From the NCBI GenBank assembly GCA_028287745.1, contig JAQBPB010000107.1, positions 1 to 49,965 of the forward strand: a DNA stretch of 49,965 nt, given 5' to 3'. This stretch comes from Chloroflexota bacterium (lineage in GTDB: Bacteria > Chloroflexota > Chloroflexia > Chloroheliales > Chloroheliaceae). Of this stretch, positions 33,568 through 41,788 are shown in pieces; the first letter of the stretch is position 1; each line of letters starts with the position of its first letter. Made by a program: the position numbers and the translations under genes. A model generated the notes under the pieces. The model did not search any database and was not told where the DNA came from. It saw only the letters and a program-made list of their open reading frames with translations.

Positions 33568-33665
33568 ATTTCAAGCGGATACCGATATTACCGATTAACA
33601 TCAAGGTTAGAGCTCTCTGCCAGGTTAAAGACCTGCAGGAGGTTAAACAGGGTCTAAACGCCCAG

Positions 33666-35165
33666 CTATACTTTAGCCTCGGCCAGTTCTTGCTCGACCA
33701 CTTTTTCTTCCGGTAGAGCCTGTCGAAGCAGCGCCAGGTTGCCCTTTAGCTCCACCCAATTAAGCCGGGCGACCACAGCAAACCCGGCCAGTCCGGCCAG
33801 CACGGCCAGAACAAGCCGGACCAGGGCCGGGAGCGAAACCATTCCTGTCAGGACATGGACCAGGATAATCGGGGGCAGCGTGCTACAGGTCAAGAAAAAC
33901 GGCAGCCGGGCCGCTTTTAAAGTAGCGGCACTGGTAGCTCCGCTGTAGCGCCAGGCCAATACACACCAGGTAAGAGAGGTCAGGCCGGTTGATAGCAGCA
34001 TGGCCCAGGCAATACCGGTAATGCCAAAGCCAGCGCCAATCAATAAAACAATAACCGAAAAGACCAGGCTAAAGGTATTGATAAAGGCGTAAACCCGGCT
34101 ATGGCCCAGGGCCAGGGACAGCCCGGCACTGGGATGAGATATTACCCAGAGGATTTGCAACAAAAATAAAGGCAGGATGACATCAGCCGCCGCCGCCCAC
34201 TTGGGTCCAAGGGCCACCGCTACCAGTTCCTCCCGTACAAAAGCCGCTCCCAGGAACAAAGGCAGGGTTATTGAGGCCAGTAAGGAAGTCGCGGTCAGGA
34301 ACATGCGCTGCAAGTAGCTCTTATCCGTCTGCAGCCGCGAGAAAGTGGCATAGCCCACCGTATCAAAGCTGGCGTTGATAATCCTGGCGGGTATTTCAGT
34401 AGTCTTCCAGGCCAGGTTATAGACCCCGAGCGCACTCGTTCCCAGGCGCATACCGCCAATCACAAAATCTACATTAAAGCGGGCAAACTGGGCCAGTTCG
34501 CCGCCGCTGGCGGGCAGTCCGAAATTCAGGACCTCTTTCCAGGTCTGCCAGGAACCAAACCCCCGGCCGGGCTTCCAGCGGACAATCAACCAGGCCACCA
34601 GGCAATTTAGAATGACCCGGGTCATGGCATAAATTACCAGGCTGTAAACTCCCGCACCCAGGAAAGCCGCGGCAATCCCCAGGACCGCGCCTACCATAAC
34701 GGCGATACTCTCCGGCAGAATCCGGCGGCGAAATTCCAGTTCGCGCACCAGGATAGCATGAGGAACCACGCCCAGCGCGTCAATCAAAACGGCCGGGGCC
34801 AGGATTAGCATGAGCTGGACCAGGCGCGGCTCGTTATAGAGCATGGAAATCGGCCAGCCGGAAAAGGCGCACAACAGCATCCCGGTAAATCCCATAACAA
34901 TCGCCAGGCCAAAAGTGGCCCGGGCTACTTCTTGCCGGTCACCGGGCATTCTGACGAGCGCCCTGAGCAAAGGAAGCTCGATTATTATAGTAAGCGCAGA
35001 AAAAACCAGGTTGGCTTCGGTATAAAGACCGAAGTCGCCTGGTTCTAGTATGCGGGCCATTGGCAGATAAAGCAGAGCGCTTACCGCATAGCTGATTATA
35101 TAAGAGGCGGTGGCCCACCCACCCGCGCTAAAAGGAGTGGGCCGCCGTTTAGTGCGGTTTAACAA
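33666..35165 (-). CDS. Polysaccharide flippase (Wzx/MOP superfamily)
   Basis: A 499-residue membrane protein with about 13-14 helices, of the oligosaccharide/polysaccharide exporter group that flips lipid-linked glycan units across the membrane. The N-terminal ILEPGDFGLYTEANLVFSALTII is typical of the WzxC/Polysacc_synt_3 branch. A TTG at 35165 is the most likely start, only three bases after the stop of the upstream lipoprotein gene, so translation is probably coupled. With the WecE-like aminotransferase nearby it suggests production of a surface glycan, although no polymerase or glycosyltransferase is in the window. Confidence 0.86.
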   Translation of the reverse strand: MLNRTKRRPTPFSAGGWATASYIISYAVSALLYLPMARILEPGDFGLYTEANLVFSALTIIIELPLLRALVRMPGDRQEVARATFGLAIVMGFTGMLLCAFSGWPISMLYNEPRLVQLMLILAPAVLIDALGVVPHAILVRELEFRRRILPESIAVMVGAVLGIAAAFLGAGVYSLVIYAMTRVILNCLVAWLIVRWKPGRGFGSWQTWKEVLNFGLPASGGELAQFARFNVDFVIGGMRLGTSALGVYNLAWKTTEIPARIINASFDTVGYATFSRLQTDKSYLQRMFLTATSLLASITLPLFLGAAFVREELVAVALGPKWAAAADVILPLFLLQILWVISHPSAGLSLALGHSRVYAFINTFSLVFSVIVLLIGAGFGITGIAWAMLLSTGLTSLTWCVLAWRYSGATSAATLKAARLPFFLTCSTLPPIILVHVLTGMVSLPALVRLVLAVLAGLAGFAVVARLNWVELKGNLALLRQALPEEKVVEQELAEAKV

Positions 35166-35168
35166 GTT

Positions 35169-36533
35169 TTAGCTTACACCCAATTTAGCCAGTAGAGTGG
35201 CCGGAGCCTGCCAGTTTTGATCGTCCAGTAAAGCCAACTTTAGCTGGGCAATAGCTTCCGGTTTGCGATTGGTGTTCATAAGAGCAATAGCGTATTCGTA
35301 ACGGGCCTCGGCATAGACTTTGGCCTTTTCGATTTCGTTAGGAGCTAATTTAATAACCTCCTGGTAGTTAGCCAGCTTATTATAACAGCGGACCGGCCAG
35401 AGTTGATACCATAAAAAGCGGTTGTAGGGTCCGTTATCACTGGCCTTAAGCATCGGCTTGAGGCGCTGTTCCCAGACGGTGACGGCCGATTTGCAATCGC
35501 CGGTGGTTGCTTGCAAATAACCAAGGTTGCGCCAGGCATCAATATCGCTAGGCTTGGTTTCGCTGTATTTCTTCGCGGCGGCAAGCGCCTTGTTCAGGTT
35601 AGTAGTCGCGTTGGCATCATCACCCAGGATTGCCATTACGGTCGGTTCCTGGGCGGCAGTATAAACCGGGAAATAGCGCCGGTCATAACCCTTCCAGAGG
35701 AAGTCCTGCAAAGTGGAACCCACGACAGTTTTAGCCTTGCGGTCCATCGAGTCATTAAAAATTATGGTATCGGTGGCAATATCATAACCCCGGGCAACCC
35801 GGTAGTGTCCAATATCATCATTTTCTTTGAGCCATTGCTGGGTAATAACCGGGACACCGGCCGAAAGTAACTGGCGAACTTTATCCATGGTGCCGTTTTC
35901 GCGCATAACGGTTTTAAAGCCCTTGCTTTGAATAAAAGCAACCAGTTCTTCCGGTTCAACATGCTTGTCCCCGGAATTGGGCCGCAGGGCCTGGGCACAC
36001 TGGGCTTCGGTCAAGGTAACACCATAGTAACTGAGAGCCATCAGGGCCGAGTCGGGGGCGCAATTGTTAAGGGTCTGCGCCAGCCAGGTCATTGGTTCAA
36101 GGACAACGCCCTTTTTAAGCGGGGCCAGGCCAGCCGCGGCTTTAGCAGTAGCTGGAGCGGTGGTCGCAGCGGCGGTGGTTACAGGCGCGGCGGTGGTCGC
36201 AGCCCTGGTGGTAGCCTGGGCGGCAGTCGTTGGTGGGACATTTGTTGAAGCGGCGGTAGTAGCCGGGGCAGCAGTTGCGACGGCAGCAGTTGCGACGGCG
36301 GCGGTGGTCGCCTCAACAGTAGTAGCTACCGGGGCAGCCGCAGTGGTAGCGGTGTCGGCAGTAGCGGCGGCGCTGGTGGTGACCTGCTGGTTAGTGTTGC
36401 CGGTAGCGGCGGTTATGACCTCCAGGTTAGGCGGGACCGGGCTGCTTTCCGGTGCTCCGCAGGCGGCCAGCAGACCGGCCAGGATTAAAAGAACCATAAA
36501 TGAATACAGGTGAAACAGTTTACTTCTTGACAA
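35169..36533 (-). CDS. Lipoprotein with C39-like peptidase domain
   Basis: A 454-residue surface lipoprotein: lipobox LLAACG (C25), an Ala/Thr-rich spacer to about 135, a papain-like C39 domain (about 145-290) and an alpha-helical TPR-like C-terminal part (about 300-454). In the peptidase domain Q153 and the nucleophile C158 (QTLNNCAPDS), H243 (GHYRVARGYD) and a following Asp/Asn (N260/D261) make a plausible catalytic set of the peptidase_C39_2 family, whose substrates are mostly unknown. TTG at 36533 is the start: GGAGG lies seven bases upstream and the signal peptide begins at once. It is in operon with the polysaccharide flippase, so a role at the envelope is likely. Confidence 0.82.
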   Translation of the reverse strand: MSRSKLFHLYSFMVLLILAGLLAACGAPESSPVPPNLEVITAATGNTNQQVTTSAAATADTATTAAAPVATTVEATTAAVATAAVATAAPATTAASTNVPPTTAAQATTRAATTAAPVTTAAATTAPATAKAAAGLAPLKKGVVLEPMTWLAQTLNNCAPDSALMALSYYGVTLTEAQCAQALRPNSGDKHVEPEELVAFIQSKGFKTVMRENGTMDKVRQLLSAGVPVITQQWLKENDDIGHYRVARGYDIATDTIIFNDSMDRKAKTVVGSTLQDFLWKGYDRRYFPVYTAAQEPTVMAILGDDANATTNLNKALAAAKKYSETKPSDIDAWRNLGYLQATTGDCKSAVTVWEQRLKPMLKASDNGPYNRFLWYQLWPVRCYNKLANYQEVIKLAPNEIEKAKVYAEARYEYAIALMNTNRKPEAIAQLKLALLDDQNWQAPATLLAKLGVS

Positions 36534-36709
36534 ACCAAATCCTCCAAAGACCGCAGGCTACCCACCCGGCAACTTGCAAGGCCATACAAACCAGGAATTT
36601 ATTACAAATACTTTTTAAGCCAAAGGTTAAAAACACCTTGATGTCTTGCACTATTTAACACTAAAAGAATGGTATTGTAAAGTCTTACTTAACTTCACAC
36701 AAAGTATCA

Positions 36710-36748
36710 ATATAATAAAAGTGAGCCCTGTTGGTACAAGACTCACTT
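36710..36748 (-). terminator. Terminator of the iron ABC operon
   Basis: On the minus strand AAGTGAG (36742-36748) pairs with CTCACTT (36719-36725), followed by TTTTATTAT. It lies about 85 bases after the ATPase stop. The stem is short, so confidence is moderate. Confidence 0.6.
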
Positions 36749-36830
36749 ATACGGGTATTAAATTTAAGGTCAGTTCCCCAGGGTTTTATTTGAAACCGGT
36801 AGCAACCAGGGAAGGAGATTTTTTATAAGT

Positions 36831-37976
36831 TTAACCGGGCAAAGCCGCCAGGGCGGTCTCCACCAGGCCGACTGAAACCGCTTCGCCCAGGCCTGGCAGC
36901 CATTCCTGGCCCAGCACGGAAACAGTTACGGCCAGGGCCGCGCCGCCGTTTAAGGTTATTTCGTATTCTATTACCGGTCCAAGATAGGACAGCAAAGTAA
37001 TACGCCCTTCCAGAGGTTGCTCGCCTGGATGGCCTAAAATGACGCCTTCCGGCCGGATAACCAGGTCGGCGTCCTGGTCCTGCTGCAACTGCCCGCCCAG
37101 GTTAAAAACCCGCCAGGACTGGCCCAGGACTTCTACAACAACCATATTTTCCTGTACTTCGCGGACTTTTCCAGGCAGGAAACTGGCTTTGCCAATAAAA
37201 GCGGCCACAAAGCGGCTGGCCGGGCGCTGGTAGATTTCCCTGGGAGCGGCGGCCTGTTCAATCCGGCCCTTGTTCATTACCACGACCAGGTCCGAAATCG
37301 TCATAGCTTCGGCCTGGTCGTGCGTGACATAGACTCCAGTCACACCCAGTTCTTGCTGAATCCGGCGGAGTTCCACACGCATTTGCTCCCGCAATTTCGC
37401 ATCCAGGTTAGAAAGCGGTTCGTCAAAGAGCAAAACTTTTGGCTCAATTACAATAGCCCTGGCCAGGGCCACCCGCTGCTGCTGCCCGCCGGACAACTGG
37501 TTAGGCTGACGGTTAGCGTATTGAGTCAATTCGGTTAGCTTCATTGCCTGGGCAACCCGGGCTTTCAAGTCCTCCCGGTTTGTTTTTTGGACCTTCAGGC
37601 CGTAAGCGATATTCTCAAAGACACTCATATGAGGGAAAAGAGCGTAACTTTGAAAGACCATTGCCATTTCGCGGCGGTTGGCCGGTTGGTTGGTAATATC
37701 TTTATCTTCCAGCCAGACCTTGCCGCTGCTGGCCTGTTCGAACCCGGCAATTATCCGCAAAGTTGTCGTCTTGCCGCAACCGCTCGGCCCCAGCAAAGTA
37801 ACCATCTGGTTGGGTGGAATATCCAGGCTAACGCCATCCACGGCGGCTACCTGGCCCCCGCCGCCGTGTGTCTCGAAAATCTTGGTAAGGGACTGCAGCC
37901 GGAGAGAACCGCCCCGGCCCGCGCCTTTGCCACCCAAAAAGTTATTCGTTTTTTTTGTGCTACTTTCAACCGCCAT
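36831..37976 (-). CDS. Ferric-iron-type ABC transporter ATPase (FbpC/PotA-like)
   Basis: A 381-residue ATP-binding subunit of the Fe3+/spermidine/phosphonate import group. Walker A is GPSGCGKTT (63-71), the Q-loop is at Q109, the signature is LSGGQQQR (161-168), Walker B is VLLFDEP (181-187) with SNLDAKLR after it, and residues from about 245 form the C-terminal TOBE-type regulatory domain. It starts with a Gly/Lys-rich extension of about 25 residues. It is the last gene of a three-gene operon, 18 bases after the permease. Confidence 0.92.
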   Translation of the reverse strand: MAVESSTKKTNNFLGGKGAGRGGSLRLQSLTKIFETHGGGGQVAAVDGVSLDIPPNQMVTLLGPSGCGKTTTLRIIAGFEQASSGKVWLEDKDITNQPANRREMAMVFQSYALFPHMSVFENIAYGLKVQKTNREDLKARVAQAMKLTELTQYANRQPNQLSGGQQQRVALARAIVIEPKVLLFDEPLSNLDAKLREQMRVELRRIQQELGVTGVYVTHDQAEAMTISDLVVVMNKGRIEQAAAPREIYQRPASRFVAAFIGKASFLPGKVREVQENMVVVEVLGQSWRVFNLGGQLQQDQDADLVIRPEGVILGHPGEQPLEGRITLLSYLGPVIEYEITLNGGAALAVTVSVLGQEWLPGLGEAVSVGLVETALAALPG

Positions 37977-37994
37977 TAAATTTCCCCTTAGCTC

Positions 37995-39737
37995 CTACAG
38001 AGTATCTACCGGACGTACCGGCCCGCGTACCAGCCAGGTCAGGATGCCCATCGCGGCCAGCACTACCAGGATTAAAAGCGTTACATAAGCCGTAGCGGCC
38101 CCAAAGCGGCCATTTTCCAACAGGTTGTAAGTCTGAGCGGTTACCAGGCGGGTATTTGGCCCGACCAGGAAAATAATCGCGCTCAGGCTGGTCATGCTGC
38201 GGGTGAAACTATAAATAAGACCGGCCAGGACAGCCGGGCGGACCAGTGGGATAGTCACTCGCCGGAAAGTATAGGCGGTAGAAGCGCCCAGGCTGGTGCT
38301 GGCTTCTTCTATAGATGGATCTATCTGTTGCAGCGCCGCCACGGTGCCGCGCAAACCGCTGGGCAACCCGCGTATGACAAAGACCAAAATAATTATCATA
38401 GAGGTGCCGGTCAGGGCCAGCGGCGCATTGTTAAAGGCCAGGATATAACCGATACCGATAATCGTACCCGGCACCGCCGCGCCCAGCATTGAAACAAAAT
38501 CCAGGGCCGACCTCCCGGCAAAACCCCGCCGCACTACCAGCCAGGCGGTAATCGTGCTGAGAAGGGCCACTACCGGGGTCGCCAGGATCGCCAACCAGAC
38601 GGTATTAATCATCCCATCTCTATAGTTAGGCGAGTCAAAAAGATACCCGAAGTTATCCAGGGTTGGGGTGTAATTTATCCCAAATAGTTTAGTGAAGGCG
38701 CTGGCGATGATAGTGCCGTAAATTAACAGCACCAGGCCGCCCACCATGAAACAGGCTCCCACCAGCGACCAGCGCAGCAGGGGAGCGGTGATGACTAACC
38801 GGCCACCCTGGGGTTTGCCCGTAACTGAAATGTAGGAACGGCGGTTGACCCAGTACCGCTGCAAAATGAAAGCGGTCAGGCTTGGCACCAGCAATACCAC
38901 CGAATAAACCGCGCCACCCCGGAAATCAGCTGTACCAACAATAGCCAGGTAAGTCTGGGTCGCCAGTACATTAATATCGCCCCCGATAAGCAGGGGGTTT
39001 GCCAGGTCAGCCAGGGTTTCAACAAAAATAAGCAGCAGGCTTGCGCCGAGGCCGGGAATTAGTAGCGGCAGCGTGATCGTCCGAAAGACCCGCCATTTGC
39101 TGGCTCCCAGGTTAAGCGAAGCTTCTTCCAGGGCCGGGTTGAGAGACTGCAACAGCCCAATTAGAAGCAAATAAGCCACCGGGTAAAAAGTTATAGTCTG
39201 GACCAGGATAAGTCCCGGCCAGCCATAAATATTGACGTCCAGTCCCAAAATTTTGTTGGTAATCAACCCGCTCCGGCCAAAAAGCAGCACCGCCGCCATT
39301 GCCACGGCAAAGGGAGGCGAAATAACCGGCAGCAGGGCCGTAAAATGCAGCAATTTCTTGCCGGGAATTTTGCAGCGGGTCATGGTGTAGGCAAATAAAA
39401 AGCCCAGGGCCGTACTGAGTACCGATACAACCCCGCCCATAATCAAGGTATCCCAGATTACTTTTTGTTGAAGCGGGCTGGTAGTTACGCGCTGATATTC
39501 CGAGAGGTCAACATTGCCTTGCTCATCAAAGATGCTGTTAAGCAGCACTTTGAGCAGCGGAAAGATTATAAAAAGCGCTAAAAACAGAGAAATTAACAAT
39601 AAAGCGGCCAGGGCCAGCGGGTCGCGCAGGATAGTAGTCCAACTGCGGCCGAAGCGCTGGCGGTAGGCTGTGGTAGGCACCCCCGGAGGGGAGGCCAGGC
39701 TCTCCTCCGGGGGTGGGGGTTTAAGTAATTGGGCCAT
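37995..39737 (-). CDS. Ferric-iron-type ABC transporter permease, tandem fused
   Basis: A 580-residue membrane protein with about 12 helices made of two permease halves in one chain, like FbpB/SfuB/HitB. Each half shows the cytoplasmic EAA loop: EEASLNLGASKWRVFRTITL (about 207-226) and EEASTSLGASTAYTFRRVTI (near residue 490). One chain can therefore form the whole channel. The gene sits 13 bases after the binding-protein gene and 18 bases before the ATPase gene. Confidence 0.92.
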   Translation of the reverse strand: MAQLLKPPPPEESLASPPGVPTTAYRQRFGRSWTTILRDPLALAALLLISLFLALFIIFPLLKVLLNSIFDEQGNVDLSEYQRVTTSPLQQKVIWDTLIMGGVVSVLSTALGFLFAYTMTRCKIPGKKLLHFTALLPVISPPFAVAMAAVLLFGRSGLITNKILGLDVNIYGWPGLILVQTITFYPVAYLLLIGLLQSLNPALEEASLNLGASKWRVFRTITLPLLIPGLGASLLLIFVETLADLANPLLIGGDINVLATQTYLAIVGTADFRGGAVYSVVLLVPSLTAFILQRYWVNRRSYISVTGKPQGGRLVITAPLLRWSLVGACFMVGGLVLLIYGTIIASAFTKLFGINYTPTLDNFGYLFDSPNYRDGMINTVWLAILATPVVALLSTITAWLVVRRGFAGRSALDFVSMLGAAVPGTIIGIGYILAFNNAPLALTGTSMIIILVFVIRGLPSGLRGTVAALQQIDPSIEEASTSLGASTAYTFRRVTIPLVRPAVLAGLIYSFTRSMTSLSAIIFLVGPNTRLVTAQTYNLLENGRFGAATAYVTLLILVVLAAMGILTWLVRGPVRPVDTL

Positions 39738-39750
39738 TGTTTCTTATTAC

Positions 39751-40959
39751 CTATTTCGGAGCCGGAGCGATTTCTTCGGTAAATTTCTTGAGGCGAGCCT
39801 CGCGATTTTTGCCGCTACTGACAAAATCATAGGCAATGGTCTTAACCTTATCCAGCGGGATAGAATTGCTATCTACTTTCGCCTCCGGGTTAGTAGGAAG
39901 CTGGAAAGATTGGGTAGCCGCGCCGATTTCCTGAGCTTCTTTGCTAAGGGCCCAATCATAGAACATTTTGGCTTCGACCGGCTGCTTGGCACCCTTGATA
40001 ATCGCCAGCCCGCCAATTTCATAGCCTGTACCTTCCAGCGGGAAGCTAAGTTCCAACGGATAGCCTTGTTTGACGTACTTTATGGTGTCGTGTGAGAAGA
40101 TGATGCCTACCAGGGCTTCACCCCGTCCGGCAATCTCACCGGGCGCAGCGCCTACTTTGGTGTATTGAAAGACCTGGCTGTGGAATTTCTTCATGTACTC
40201 CCAACCGGCAGCCTCACCACGTAACTGCAGAATAGTGCTGAGCATGGTATAGCTGGTGCCGCTGCTGGCTGGGTGGGCGACAACTACCTGGCCCTTAAAC
40301 TCCGGCTTGAGCAGGTCATCCCAGGAAGTAGGAGCTTTCAAGCCTTTCTTGGCAAGCAATTCCTTGTTTGAGGCAAAACCCAATGTCCCTACATAAATAC
40401 CGGTCCAATTGGCGTCCGGATCTTTGTACTGGGTTGGGATTTTTTCGGCAGCCGGAGATTTATAGGTTTCCAACAGACCCTGGTTCTTGGCGTCAATGAA
40501 CTGGTCCGCCGGACCGCCCCACCAGACACTAAAGCTGGGGTTACCTTTTTCGGCCTTGATACGGGCCAGGGCCTCACCGGCCGAGAGGCGAATATAATTG
40601 GTCTTTATCCCGGTTTTCTTCTGGAAGGCTTCGGCGGTTGCCTTGACCCAATCCTCCTGCGGAGTACCCAGAATGGTTAGAGTACCGGTTGCAGTACCAC
40701 TGTTGGCTGCGGCAGCCGCGGTGGTGGAAGCCGCTGCGGCCGTAGTTGCGGCTGCGGTTGTTGCGCTTGTGGCGGCGGCCGTGGTTGCGGCTGCGGCTGC
40801 GGCTGCGGTTGTTGCGGCGGCCGTGGTTGCGCTTGTGGCTGCCGTAGTTACGGCCGGGGCTGTAGTAGCGGTATTATCACCACAGGCTCCCAGAGCTAAC
40901 CCCAGAACAAGGGCTAACACACCTAACATGCCAAAACGGTTTGAAAGCCAGCGAGTCAT
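39751..40959 (-). CDS. Iron(III)-type ABC transporter binding lipoprotein (FbpA/FutA-like)
   Basis: A 402-residue receptor: signal with lipobox LALGACG (C26), an Ala/Thr/Ser spacer of about 60 residues, then a solute-binding domain of the FbpA/FutA group (FQKKTGIKTNYIRLSAGEALARIKAE, then WWGGPADQF). Ferric ion is the common ligand, but some relatives bind 2-aminoethylphosphonate or thiamine, so specificity is open. The ATG at 40959 follows GGAGGATCAACGGAG; the frame extends 15 codons upstream without need. The first residues after the lipidated cysteine (GDNTATTAPA) match those of the XylF-like protein at 27920-29275. It heads the operon with the fused permease and ATPase. Confidence 0.9.
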   Translation of the reverse strand: MTRWLSNRFGMLGVLALVLGLALGACGDNTATTAPAVTTAATSATTAAATTAAAAAAATTAAATSATTAAATTAAAASTTAAAAANSGTATGTLTILGTPQEDWVKATAEAFQKKTGIKTNYIRLSAGEALARIKAEKGNPSFSVWWGGPADQFIDAKNQGLLETYKSPAAEKIPTQYKDPDANWTGIYVGTLGFASNKELLAKKGLKAPTSWDDLLKPEFKGQVVVAHPASSGTSYTMLSTILQLRGEAAGWEYMKKFHSQVFQYTKVGAAPGEIAGRGEALVGIIFSHDTIKYVKQGYPLELSFPLEGTGYEIGGLAIIKGAKQPVEAKMFYDWALSKEAQEIGAATQSFQLPTNPEAKVDSNSIPLDKVKTIAYDFVSSGKNREARLKKFTEEIAPAPK

Positions 40960-41203
40960 CTCCGTTGATCCTCCCGTGTAATTTTTACTTATTTTCGGAA
41001 ACAAATTTAGCTATAGAAACTGCAAGTTGTATAACAATTTTACTATACCAAAGTATTACTGATTTAACAAGTTTTTAACAATTGCTGGATTACCAGTTAT
41101 CCGGGAGGTTTTTATAATATTAGCGTAAAAGGTATTTCTCTTAGTTCAATTAGTCTTACTATGGATAAACTTTTAAACAATTAGAATATTAAATCCGGTA
41201 GGT

Positions 41204-41249
41204 AAGTTGTTAAGTTGTTGTTAACAAGTTGTTAAATCTGGGGTATAAT
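41204..41249 (+). promoter_or_regulatory. mgtC promoter with direct repeats
   Basis: TTAACA (41221-41226), 17 bases, consensus TATAAT (41244-41249), with a leader of about 20 bases before the MgtC start. The word AAGTTGTT occurs three times (41204-41211, 41212-41219, 41226-41233) and a palindrome TTGTTAACAA (41218-41227) covers the -35 box. These repeats are candidate regulator sites; no long magnesium-sensing leader is present. Confidence 0.65.
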
Positions 41250-41275
41250 ATCTTTTTACAAGAAGGACAATACCT

Positions 41276-41785
41276 ATGGATATAATAAACTTAACAACGC
41301 TTCACAACGAACTGAATATGGCCTTACGGCTCCTGATAGCATACTTGCTTTCGGGTTTAATCGGGTTTGAGCGCGAGAAAGCGCAGCGTCCGGCCGGATT
41401 GCGGACGCATATCCTGGTAGGGGTAGGCTCAACCGCCTTCATGTTAATTTCAGTTTACGGCTTTGAGGGATTAGGGACCGTACGTGACCCGGCCCGGTTG
41501 GCCGCCCAGGTTGTTGCCGGGATTGGGTTCATCGGGGCCGGCGCGATCTGGCGCAGCGACTCGAACGTCGGCGGCCTGACCACGGCGGCCAGCATCTGGA
41601 TTACCTCCGCGGTCGGCATGATGGTTGGGGTAGGCATGTTTGTGATGGCGACCGTGGTCACGCTGATGGCCTGGTTTACCCTGCGCTGGTTAAAACCGGC
41701 CAACCACCGGCGTATCACTCCTAAAAAACCCTGGTATGGTGAACCTTCGCTTATCCAGGACGACGAGCCGGAAGAGTTCAAATAA
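41276..41785 (+). CDS. MgtC/SapB family membrane protein
   Basis: A 169-residue protein with about four to five helices. The signature LIGFEREKAQRPAGLRTHILVGVGSTAFML (about 28-57) and AGIGFIGAGAI identify the MgtC family. Length and a C-terminus of only a short hydrophilic tail place it with the short SapB-like forms, which lack the ACT-like domain of Salmonella MgtC (about 230 residues). MgtC helps growth at low magnesium and inhibits F1Fo ATP synthase in pathogens; function of the short forms is not settled. AAGGA precedes the ATG. It converges on the next gene with only three bases between the stop codons. Confidence 0.9.
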   Translation: MDIINLTTLHNELNMALRLLIAYLLSGLIGFEREKAQRPAGLRTHILVGVGSTAFMLISVYGFEGLGTVRDPARLAAQVVAGIGFIGAGAIWRSDSNVGGLTTAASIWITSAVGMMVGVGMFVMATVVTLMAWFTLRWLKPANHRRITPKKPWYGEPSLIQDDEPEEFK

Positions 41786-41788
41786 ATC

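Noticed and set aside
36646..36828. 60-residue plus-strand frame between the C39-like and iron ABC genes
   Set aside because: It overlaps the terminator region of the iron operon and has no ribosome site.
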